Below, one piece after another: positions 44,463-55,497 of a stretch of 64,000 nt of DNA (within the stretch, counting starts at the first letter, position 1; the number at the start of each line of letters is the position of its first letter). A program made the translations under genes and the position numbers. The notes below the pieces were generated by a model. That model made no database searches. It was not told where the DNA came from and saw only the letters and a list, made by a program, of their open reading frames with translations. The stretch spans positions 239,231,233 to 239,295,232 of the forward strand of contig NC_081414.1 of NCBI RefSeq assembly GCF_030272615.1. The letters are read 5' to 3'. This DNA comes from Cryptomeria japonica (lineage: Eukaryota; Streptophyta; Pinopsida; Cupressales; Cupressaceae).

Positions 44463-44830
44463 TTTTTTTTATTAGGATAAACAAGTTTTGAGGGGACCCG
44501 AAACCCCCTACAATAGGTTTTGAAGGGACCCAAAACCCTCCAATTTTACAAGGATCCGAAACCCAAAACAAATAGCTGCAAAAGATACATCAAAGATAAT
44601 CAACAACCAAAAACCAGCCTAGCAACAAAAAGATATCAATGAAACCTAGCTAAAAAGGGAGGAGGCCAAAGCCTTTCACTAGCACAAGGGTTTTATCATG
44701 GCTCCCTTAACCTTCAACAAAAACCAAGGGCTTTTCCAAGCCCCCATAACCTAAATAATGGGTTTTACAAGGCTCCCACAACATGAATTGGGTTTTGAAT
44801 TGGCTCCCACAACCAACAAAATGAAAATGA
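44463..44830 (-). mobile_element. Short retroposed insert with poly(A), probably a 5'-truncated LINE end
   Basis: The insert is flanked by the 10-bp duplication and starts on the plus strand with a T run, that is, a poly(A) tail on the minus strand. The body has repeated GGGACCCGAAACCCCC, GGGACCCAAAACCCTCC and GGATCCGAAACCC words, then GGGTTTTACAAGGCTCCCAC-type repeats. No pol III A or B boxes are evident, which favours a truncated LINE 3' end over a SINE. Confidence 0.65.
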
Positions 44831-44840
44831 GTGCTTGCTT

Positions 44841-45370
44841 ATTTGTTCACATCTCATTAATAAGTTCTTTATAGGAAGATAGCATAAAAATGAAAAGGGA
44901 ACATTACTATATCCACCCATACTAAATGACTATCAAAAAATATTATAAAGCACCTTTATAAGGGAATTATGGATGATCTAGGAAAGTACAATTCTACAGG
45001 TCATCTCTTATAACATTGTGAAAGTAACCTACCTTAAAAATATTCTTCACATATACATGTATTTTCCATAATGTGTTGACAACAAAAAATAATTTTACAT
45101 TAATCATAGACAATGTGTTTTTCTTACAATGGCCATTTTTAATGATAAGATTATTTACATGTATGTGAAGTGTAAAAAATTAGTGGAGACCTTTAAAAAG
45201 CTTGACAACATGAAATAATGAGAGATCTCATAGAATACATGGGAAATTGACCATTATATTTGACAAAATCGTTGTCTACTTGTAACAAGTCGCTAATAAC
45301 CTATGACAAGGGCTCGCCCTGCATGTTCTATGCAATAAAAATAATCTATATTATATGCAGAGAAATGAGA
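44841..45370. other. AT-rich spacer, nothing recognised
   Basis: No gene or clear repeat between the retroposed insert and the hAT element. Confidence 0.5.
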
Positions 45371-45375
45371 ATCGC

Positions 45376-45560
45376 TCGAACTCACCCAAACTCGGTGAGT
45401 TTGGGTCTGAGTCATGCCTCCCGAGTTTGCAGATCTTAGACTTGGACTTGACTGAGTCTAGGAGGAAAAATCACTAGACTCGCCGAGTTGGCAAGTTTGG
45501 CCTAAAATTGCCAAACTCGGTGAGTCCTGTGCCTGAAACTCAGCCGCTCACTGGGTTAAA
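45376..45560. repeat. Left subterminal ACTCGG/CGAGT repeats of the hAT element
   Basis: About ten copies of GAGT/ACTC-containing words in both orientations (AAACTCGGTGAGTTTGG, CCCGAGTTTGC, ACTCGCCGAGTTGGC and others). In hAT elements the transposase binds short subterminal repeats of this kind. Confidence 0.7.
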
Positions 45561-46170
45561 TAAATTGACAAAAAAAAATAAAAATTAAAAGTTTTTTTAA
45601 TTTCTCTTTTTTTGTTATTTATCCTTAGCCCCTAAAAGTGGACTTCATTTCATTCACTTGCAAAAATAGGAGGAGTAAAGTGAGTTGTGAAGAAAATCCA
45701 ACAAAGAGGAAGCTCAAGATTTCTTCCATTTATCACATTGGGACTGCATTGTGTTTGGATTTGGTGCATCAAGAGTTGGATAGGAAGAGTTTTCAGCTCA
45801 TTTCAAGCTTGTTGTAAGAGGTAAGATTGTTTTTTTTTTAGATTTTTTTGTTTCTTGTATGCAAAAATTCCATTTTCTATTCATTTATTTTGAAAGTTTT
45901 ACATTTTCTTCCAAAATATTTTGTATGTTACTATGTAGGGTTGTATGTAGGGTTTGTAATTTTTTTTTTTTAAAAGTAGGGTTTGACAAACCCTACAATT
46001 TAAAAAAAAAAAAATTTACAAACCCTACCTTAGTTTTTTTGAAAAAAATGTTCAATGAGAATGAATGCACAATAAAGAATGAATGTATTAATTTCTTTTT
46101 GTATTTTTAATTTTTATTGCAGAAACCTTCACTTTCTTATTTGCCTCAAGTTTCACAAAACTATCATACA

Positions 46171-48902
46171 ATGTCTTCTAGTTCTTCTAGACCCCCCATT
46201 TGAAAGGACCCTGCTTGGAAATTTCATGAGGATTTTTCAGGGCAAAAAAAGGGGCAGACAAAGAGTTTTTTTTTTGCAAAACAATATTCCATGGAGGCAT
46301 ATATAGATTGAAATACCATATAGTTGGTGTGTGTGGGCATGATTCCGACCCATTCACATAAGCAACCATTGAGGCCATACGTGAGTGCTATGTAATGGTT
46401 GAAGAATTTGAAATTGAAAAGAAAAAGAAGCAAAGGGAGGATCTCGCAGTCATTGGAAGAGGGACAACTTTAGGGACACCTTTAGGTTGTGTTGGAGGGC
46501 CTTCTTCCTTACCTCGATATCATCCCATTCACTTTTCTACTACTAGTGCTTCTGCTTCTGCTTCTGCAAGTGCCACTTCTCATGTTCCTAGCACTGTTAG
46601 TGGTAGTGAGAGTGTTAGCATTGGACCTAGAATTTGTAAATCTAGGTTGGATACCTTCTTTATGCCTCACACTACTCCTAGGTCCCAACAATCACTTGAG
46701 AGAATGGGTTGGAACAAGGAGGTCCATGATGCCACTAAAATGGCAGTTGGCAAGTTTTGAGTCTACGACAGTGTTCCATTCTTCATAGCTAGGTGAATGT
46801 TTTATGTTTGATTGTTTTAATTTTTATACTTTGATTGCTTGTTTTATTTTTTGTCATACATAGTACATAGTACATAGTTCATTACTACATACTTATCTCA
46901 TTTAAATTATTTGTGACAGGTCTCCTTATTGGTAAGAAATGGTTGATTCCGTTACCATATGCAGGGCAGGGTTCAAAGCCCCTTCCGAGTCTGATTTGAG
47001 GGGACCCATTTTGACTGAATTGGTGAATGGTGTGAAAAAGGAATTGGCTGATCAACACCAAGTATGGAGCAATAAAGGTTGCACCATCATGACTGATAGT
47101 TGGACGGATAGGAGAAATAGAACTCTCCTTAATTTTATTGTTTCTTCTACAGGTGATTGATCAATTTTAGTTTCATTTAGTCATTAGTTTTTTATTTTTC
47201 ATTTAATTATTTATTAATGAATGATCAGTGATCTTGCTATATTTTTTTATTTCGGGGGCATCGTTTTCATCAAGTCCATTGATGCCTCCGCCCATTGCAA
47301 GAATGCCACCTATCTATGTGAGTAGATAGAGGAGGTGATTGATGAGGTGGGTGAGGAGAATGTGGTACAAGTGGTGATCGGCAATGCAACAAATTATGTT
47401 GCTGCAGGTAAAATTTTGATTACAAACTATTTTTTTTTGTAAATTAATTACTATTTTGTAACTTCATTCATTACAATGCAACAAATTATGTTGCTGCAAG
47501 TAGACTATTGATGGAGAGGCACCCATCTATAGTTTGGAGTCCATGTGTCGCCCATTGCATTGACCTCAAGTTGGAGGATATTCACAAACTCCCATGGGTC
47601 AAGAGATGTGTAGAAAGGGCAAGAAATGTGTGCAAATTTCTATATAATCATTCATGGGTGTTGGCTCTTATGAGACAATACACAGAGTAGAAGGAGTTAG
47701 CTCATCTAGGAATCACAAGATTTTCCACAAACTTCATCACATTGCAGTCCATGCTTCACTGTAAGTCGGCCTTGAGACATATGATTGTTGGTGAGGAGTG
47801 GTCCTCCTCATCCTATGCTACCACCCCTATAGGGAAAGCTATGGCAAACTGCATTTTTGATGAGCGAGACTTTTGGATCCCTTGTGATGAGATAGTGAAG
47901 GTAATTTTTTTTATAAATTGTACAATTTAACTTTTTGTTTTATAACTTATTCATCATATTCTCTTATTTTCTCATTTTTCTAAATTACACAATATTTTAA
48001 ATTTTGCAGTTTGTTAAGCCCTTGGTGGTTCTGTTGCGAGTTGCAGATGGAGAAAAGCCCACAATGAGCTACATATATGAGGGCATGGATATGGCGAAGG
48101 AGGGCATCAAATCCATCTATGGAGGAGATGAGAGAAAGTATGCTCCCATTTTGGAGATCATTGATAGGAGATGGCATCATCAACTTCATAGGCCCATCCA
48201 TGCAACAACCTATTATCTGAATCTGACATTCCATTTTAGCCCTACTTTCAAGGCTGATGTGGAGGTCCTTAATGGGCTATACTCAATCATGGAGAAGATG
48301 GCACCTGCTGGTTCTTCTTAGACAGAGCTTATTCGAGAGCTACAATTGTTCTCAAATGCACAAGGGGAGACCTTCTCTCATCCTATCGCCAAAGAAAGTA
48401 GGACAACTACGATGCCAGGTAAAAATAAATTGTAAGGCTTAATTTTAGTTTTATTGTATATTGTTAAATGAGTTTATGAGTGAGACTAATTTTATTTATT
48501 TTTCTCATTTCAAACTCAGATAATTGGTGGAGCATTTTTGGCCCAATGACACCAAATCTTCAGAAGTTGGCCATTCCCATCTTGAGCCAACCATGCAGCG
48601 CATCTAGTTGTGAGCACAATTGGAATATGTTTGAGCACATATACTCCAAGATGCACAATAGATTATCCATGGGGAAGATGAATGATCTCGTCTTTATTCA
48701 CTACAACCTTCGCTTGAGAATGAGAAAGAATGCATTAGTTGATATCTCTCCTATCATTCTAGATGAGGTTGATTCTGATGCAGTGTGGGCCACTGAGATA
48801 GATCCTGTGGTTGTCTTTAATGATGATGACACTGATTGGATTGACCAAGTAGATATAGAGGCTAAGGTTGTAGCCATGGAAAAGGAGGAGCAGAAAGCAT
48901 GA
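46171..48902 (+). pseudogene. hAT transposase gene (BED, DUF659, hATC domains), inactivated
   Basis: Exons followed by eye start at ATG 46171, after a 5' intron ending TTATTGCAG. A BED zinc finger follows (DPAWKFHEDFSG, then after a frameshift in a T run CKTIFHGGIYRLKYHI). Next come a Ser-rich linker, LDTFFMPHT, a stop replacing the expected Trp after MAVGKF, SESDLRGPIL and CTIMTDSWTDRRNRTLLNF with the first catalytic Asp. Then come VFIKSIDASAHCKN, VVIGNATNYV (the usual Asp of this motif is Gly), HPSIVWSPCVAHCIDL, and finally ILSQPCSASSCEHNW with NRLSMGKMNDLVFIHYNLRL, the hAT dimerisation domain. Introns are near 46793-46919, 47153-47254 (acceptor AG changed to CG), 47408-47498, 47901-48009 and 48419-48519. 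At least five stops and one lost catalytic residue mark it as dead. Confidence 0.88.
47382..47498 (+). repeat. 25-bp direct repeat flanking an intron of the transposase
   Basis: CAATGCAACAAATTATGTTG plus CTGCA occurs at 47382-47406 (end of one exon) and again at 47474-47498 (just before the next coding segment), 92 bp apart. Both copies encode NATNYVAA. Between them lies GTAAAATTTTG... with an AT-rich intron-like body. Confidence 0.9.
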
Positions 48903-49376
48903 GTAGAGACAGGAGATTCAGAGGCAGATAGTGAAACATATGTTCCTGATGTTGGTGAGCATGGCATAGTGTCACGGGGAGCGCCTATGGTTGCCAAATC
49001 ATCCAGGACCTACCTTAGATGCCTTCACAGGGGGTCGGGGCCGGAGGGTCCACACTCCTCTTAGCCATAGGCTTGTAGTTGTATTTACCTTTGGTATTTG
49101 CATGGAACATTTGATGATGATCATATGATGACATGGATTTTTTATTCCATGATTTTTGTAATATTGTATACATTTGACAATATTTATATATCTATGTTTG
49201 TTATTTCCTTCAGCTACAATTTGCATTTATGCTTATGTGATTGATGTATACTTGTGTATATAATCAAATGAGTCGAGTTTGATGATGTTATTGTGTCTTT
49301 AAGGTGTATTCAATAAAGGGTGCATGAAATAAGTTTTAAATCTTTAAAAATCTCTAAATTTCTTGAGTTTTTCACT

Positions 49377-49465
49377 TTCCCGAGTCTAGCCGAGTCTGAC
49401 TCCGAGTCCCAAGTCCGAGTCCGGGTCAACCTTGCCGAGTCCGAGCCGAGTCTGAGTCCCATTTA
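49377..49465. repeat. Right subterminal CCGAGTC repeats of the hAT element
   Basis: At least eight copies of CCGAGTC-like words in about 85 bp (CCCGAGTCTAGCCGAGTCTG, CTCCGAGTCCCAAGTCCGAG and others). Unlike the left cluster they are mostly in one orientation. Confidence 0.8.
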
Positions 49466-49495
49466 TTTGATTATATGTATTAGGGTGCGATTCCA

Positions 49496-52400
49496 TGAGG
49501 GGGGCTTCAAAATCTACAATCAAGGCGTGTGATGTCCCATGAAGTAAAAAAAAATTGCTACTGGATTAATTGGAATCTTTCTCTAAAAACTAGTAGCCCC
49601 TATTTTTTAGGGTTGTAGATTTGAGCAGGTGGAAAAGGTGGGGCACTATAAATTACCCCACCAACTTAGACTTTTTTCTTGCCACTTGTCAAGCATCTAT
49701 AGTTTTTCAATTTTTTTCAATTAATTTTTTTATTTTCAATATTTGTTTCCTTATTTGAATTGAATTTGCTCAATAACAAAATGAATGAGATCACTAGCTT
49801 CTTTAAATTTTGGAGCTTAAACTTTTAAGCCTAATCTGCACTACAAAATTGATGGGACCCCTTGCTTTAAATAATCTTAAAAATCTCAACACCCATTGAA
49901 TTTTTTTAAGAAACCCCCTCGATGAAACCCCATCTTTAATCACCTTCAAACCCACATAAAAAGCTTTATGGTTAATGAAGTGTCCAATGAATTGATTTGG
50001 CCTATGATTCTTATATTTAATGGAGTGACCATTGCATTGCGTGGCTATTGGAAAGGCAGATCAAAAGCCAACAACAATACTGCGAACAATATTCTCTATA
50101 TGTACAACACACAAATATGCAATAGATGTTTCGTTGTAACCTATTGTAGGTCGATGTTCTTGCACAAATGAAGGATATATTCCATGATATTTTTCTATGG
50201 TCAAGTGATAAGCAAATGAGACTGTGATAGGTAGTGATGACCATGAGCTGAATCCTAGTGCCACCTTTGATGAATGTCGACTCCTCAAGCGTCGCAGACC
50301 AAAAAAAATACAAGGAGGATCTAACTTGATGGTGATGACTTAGATATTGTGTTGAATGATGTGAATGGTAGCTTATTCAAAGGCCTTCACACATTTGATC
50401 TTACCATACACGTTGTTAAAATAGATTAAAAGCATATGCCAAAAATCTTTAAAAAACAACAACCAGCAAATAATGTAGATTCAAAAAAAAAAAATCTGAA
50501 TCTCTCCATATGAGGAGGATGCATAGATAACGTAAGCTGTGAGTAGATTTAGAAGACTGTTACAAATGGCGTGGCTTTCATTTTGTAAACTATACAGACC
50601 TTGAACATTAGAAAAATTTTCATTTTTTTTTGGTTTTCTATTAAGGTAAATCCTTATGTATGTAAGAGAGTAGTAACGGTTATCGTCATGATGAGTGTTC
50701 AACATGATCTCAGGCATATTGATCAGAAGCAAATCTGAAATATTAAAAATCCTAGTTTTTCTACATGTTAGTAATTGGCGTTTTTAAAGGCCTTCAAGCA
50801 TTTTCAGTCTTTGAAACCTTGGCCTGTCCCTTGGAATGCTGCCATAGGCAGATTTTTTCAAGACTTCGCCTTCAGCTCTTGGAGACCTTTCCAACGAGTT
50901 AAGCGGCTTGCAATTTCAAGTCCTGAGTAGAAAGTTATGTCTAGTTAAAGTTAGGACAAAATTTCATATAGTTTTTTTGAAAATTTCGTAGTTTTGGATT
51001 TTATTATGTAAATAAACAAATATGACTATTGGGTTTCGATTCTCAAGGGGTTTTGGTGACCCTTGGAATCTCATGAACTGTTATATGTTGGATTTTTGAA
51101 TTGAATGAATTACTTTTTTGGCTTGTTTCAATTTTGTGTTTACCTTGTTCATGTAACCAAATCCACAATACCGCAGGTTCTCACTCAGGTGTTGTCATCC
51201 GGATCCATAATTCGAATCACATATCCATTCTCAGCCTATAGTTGAGAAGCTTTTACTAATTTTTTTGGTATAGAACGTAGAGCTTTAATGAATGTCTTAT
51301 CTGAACGATAGTGACAATATTTTTTCTTCAAACTAAATTTTTGAAAAAAATATACCATCCAATTTCACTCCCACTGTATGCTATGACACAAAAACATTCT
51401 TCTTTTTAATGTATCAAGCGATCAAAGGTGTTGTCCCGTAGGCTAGGGCATTTCAATATATGTAATGAGACTTCGACCTTCATACCTTAATATAGATTAA
51501 ATGATACGTCTTTTACAGATAGGACATGCTCATCTGAACATAAGGCTTGGTCAAAAAAAGGTGAAAGGACATGATCTTTCTATAATAACAATTGATTGAA
51601 AGGTGGTGTATGGTGAAGGCAAGTATGAATAAGAAAATAAGAAGGCAACATAGAGTGCCTCGTGAAGCATAGGGTGAGAAATAGGAAATATTGGAGGGAA
51701 TATAAGAGAAATGTATGTAAGATACATACATTTATAAGATCAATACATTTATAATAGAGTAACATTATTATAATAGAATAAGTATGCATTAATACTTTTG
51801 ACTCTTATGATTAAATTGTATCATATTATTGACTAAATTTGATTGCATAGAATTGTTTGTGAATCCAATCTAATTAATGAATTAAAAATCAGGATATAGG
51901 ATATAAATGTATGTAAGAAACCACATACATATTTGCATATGTGTGTCCATTCACTCTTCTAGTCAAAAGGTTATCTTAAGAATCATTAATTCCAAAATCT
52001 ATGTTGAAATCCGGTTAATGATTTTTATACATATTGTGAAATTCAAGATGAATATTTTAGACATTATGACTAGAAATAGTTTGTAAATTAACTTTTTTAA
52101 TATTCAACTTTGAGAATGAAGTGTGTGAACATAATTTGAATGTAAGATTATGTGTTTTTATATTTTTAAAACTTTGGGTAAAGTAATGAAAAAATCACTT
52201 CTTGCATTACCAATCCATTATGTCTAAAGATACAAATTAATTAGATGTATCATGCGTAGATAGAGGGTATCTAGAAGTTGTGTGATAGATTATTTGCATT
52301 GGTGCACAATAGTAGTTCTCAGATGGTTTGATAACCTTAGATTTTTAATTCATTCAATCATTTATCAAAATTTATTTAAACACATATTTCATAAAAAATC

Positions 52401-52643
52401 ACAAGCTAAATCTTCTAAGCACATTATTCAATGAAAAGCCTTTGAATCATATACAAAACTAGGTTGTATTCATTCTAAAAATTATTTTGAAAAACATGTT
52501 ATTTATTAGTTACAACTTGAATCTCAAATTAATTACCTACTAATACTACTAGACTTATCACTTTACACTAAATTATTTGAAAAAATATTTTTATTTTCTT
52601 TTCAAGAACAAATGATGAAATATTTTTAAAAAATTATACACAA
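49496..52643. other. Non-coding stretch, 3.1 kb
   Basis: No credible gene on either strand. AT-rich, with a moderately GC-richer patch at 50790-50950 and another at about 51170-51240, neither with an open frame of note. Confidence 0.55.
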
Positions 52644-52656
52644 TTTTTTTTTTTTT

Positions 52657-55497
52657 GTTGATAAAAGTGGATATACCCCTGAATTATATTAATATTTTTC
52701 TTTTTTTACAAGGTGTCTGGTTCAAAGAACATTGAAGGGAAAGAATCGGTAAGAAAACCCTTCAGCATTGCTCAAAATTCATAAAGCCTACTGTCTACTC
52801 CAACAATAATAATAATAACTCTAATTGAAGTCTCAACCCGAAGTTTGGACATTCATCTGGTAAAGTTACTATTTTCATGGCTAGTGCTCATTTAGTTATC
52901 AACCCGGGGATGTAGTACTTGAAATGGGTCTGCACTATATATGCACTAAGTTCCTTCAATGGCTATTCTGCATTACTGCAACAACTAACATTATGCGAAA
53001 AGGAAAGGCAAGAATGGAAATTATGAAAGGCTACAGGAAAAACTCATAAAAACAATGCTGGAAAGATTTAATATAGATAAGAGAAATTACTCTGTTTTGG
53101 CTTGGCTACAGGAACAGTCAATGGATCTGTTTCCAGTGGCTGCAGGAACAGTCAATGGATCTATTTCCAGTGGCTGCAGGAATGGTCAAAGCAAGAACCT
53201 CTACTACAACTAAAGAAAAACTAATTTCAATGAGCACACACAAGATCACTCACCAAGTGGACCCCCTTGGATGAGTGATATCAAACTTCCAGAAAACTAC
53301 CTTTAACGGATCAGAACAACATAATTTTTATTCATTGCTTCTAGAAAGTGATTACATATTTTTTTGAAAAGAAACTTAAGAATGCTTATTAAAAATCCTC
53401 TGCTCCATTCCTTTCTCTTATGTCTAACCTCTAAGAAAAAGGTAGAGATTATTAATAAAGAGAAGATCAACTACAATAGACAACACAAATCACGCCCAGA
53501 AGAAGAGGCAGATGATTGACTGATAAAGAAGATAACTAGAGCTTGGCTGCAGGAAACATGGATCTAAACCGAACCACAGTCTTTGCATGCCGTGGCGGTG
53601 TTTTGCAAATTCAATGCCCACTAAATTTAGAATTCAATAGTGTTGCTTGGCTGCTCCGCCTATTCCGTACCTTGCGCTCGCTCAACTCCTCTTCAGTTTG
53701 ATCTTTAGTTATCTCTTACGTGATCTTTCCTTCTTCAGGTGCAAAAGGAGAATATCTACTACGACATCATTTATTACCTGCACTACAACAAAAATAGCAT
53801 ACAAGGACAATACGCATTTTATTTAATTAACACATCTATTAATTCACATATGATATTACCCTAAATAATCCGCATAGCAACATGAACAAATCACATGGCT
53901 GCAGGAATAAATGACATGGTTGCAGGAATAGACCGACAAAGTTCAAACATGATTTCATAAGTTCAGGTTTAACACATGGAATACATATAGTCAATTTACA
54001 ATACATCACTACTACTATGCAAACCAAAAGATGTCAAAAACCTAAGAGTTTTGATGATAAAAACATGACAAAGTCTCAACTTATCACCTACCTACCCATT
54101 ACAAAAGCTCCCTAGGCATATTCCACCAAAACCTCCCCATATTACATAATATTTTCATTAGACAAAAGAATCTGTCATAAGAGGAATACAAGCATAAAAT
54201 GCCATTCGAATCATCAGGAAGAACAACATCCACCAAAAAAATGAAAGATTAGCCATAAAGTCGACCACAAACCACCCCTGCCTATAAAGAACAAGTCTCC
54301 AACCCAATGATTAATATGAGACCAAGAACAAGAAGAGAAACCACTACAAGTGAACTTGCCAAGACAAACACTGTAAGCAAACACAAAATAATCCAAATAA
54401 GAAGAAGGAGGGGATGCTATAGACCCGAAGGAACCAAAATGAGGCCAAGCCAAATAATAGCCCATAGAAGTATCCAAGTTAGCAGCAGAGAGATGAGAAA
54501 CTACCACATATACCAAACCACCTGCAAATTCCAAGGCCCCGAAGACAACCACCATCTTCCAAGCCCTAAAAATAACTTTCGAATGAAACAGATCATCTTA
54601 TCATATGAGAAGAACTGCCAAAATAAAGAGAGAAAACCATGGAAAGAGAAAGACCAGAGCCCGTATATAAGCCAAACCAAGTGAGAGAACATAAAAAATG
54701 CAACCATGGAAAAGAATGATACAACACAGAAAGTGTAGGAACCAACATACCAAATCATAATTACCAAACCCACTTGCCAAGGGAGTGAACGAAGCACAAC
54801 CAAATATAATTACTCAATCAAGCAAGCAGACTGCAAGCCGTGATAAAGATAGCTGCCAAAAAAATGATTAAACAATACAACATCACGAAGAAGCTGCCAC
54901 AAGCCACCTTACTCAAGCTCATCACAACATGATTACCAAATCGAAACAACCAACTGCAAATCAAGCTAAAGAAATGCCAACTCATAATAGTGAACAAGCA
55001 AGGAAATAATGATTAACCAGATAAATCATGCGCATCAATTCTATGATTAACCAAATAACCTCAATCTACCAGGAAGATAGCATCACACAGATGAATCTCA
55101 GGCACCCAACAAGTTCGAAAAAGTAGAACTTACCAAAAATGTCATCATCAACCATCCTCCTTAATTCAATGAGGATAAGGAGGCTTCACACCATGATAAC
55201 CAACACACAAAAATAGTCAACCTACAGAACGAAGTGTCAACCAATAATAATAACCAAGTGTGTGAGGGCATCAATGCTTGAAAAAGATCAACTAAATCTG
55301 ACCTGGACGACAGGATACAAACCATACAGATGCAACTTCAAAACCCTCCTTACTCATTGAGAAAATACTTACCAAGTATGCCACCAACAAAAATGTTGCC
55401 ATAAGGCCAGAGAACACCCTCCCTAATATAATACACGAAAGAAAATCCACAACTAGCAAGGAGAGTGATGAAAGCCACAGACCACAAATAGTCAAAC
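52657..55497 (-). other. Probable long 3' region of the LINE
   Basis: No conserved coding. 53111-53178 is a 34-bp tandem duplication (GGAACAGTCAATGGATCTGT, then TTCCAGTGGCTGCA), and GGCTGCAGGAA or GGTTGCAGGAA recurs at about 53170, 53899 and 53921. 54060-55490 is rich in ACCAA/CAAG words on the plus strand and gives only low-complexity frames. Confidence 0.5.
53111..53178. repeat. 34-bp tandem duplication
   Basis: GGAACAGTCAATGGATCTGT at 53111 and GGAACAGTCAATGGATCTAT at 53145, each followed by TTCCAGTGGCTGCA. One substitution was seen between the copies. Confidence 0.9.

Larger units (their letters stand above)
45371..49495 (+). mobile_element. Degenerate hAT-family DNA transposon
   Basis: About 4.1 kb. 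A BED-finger, DUF659-type and hAT-dimerisation transposase lies on the plus strand. Both ends carry dense ACTCGG/CCGAGT repeats. The probable termini are GAATCGCTCGAAC on the left (about 45369) and GGGTGCGATTC on the right (about 49484-49494), which share an inverted GAATCGC core. An 8-bp target duplication is not clear, only a partial ATGAG match. Exact ends are uncertain by some 10-20 bp. Confidence 0.75.

Noticed and set aside
54307-54684. 125-codon plus-strand frame rich in Arg, Lys and Thr
   Set aside because: Lies in the non-coding 3' region of the minus-strand LINE, has low complexity and no domain.
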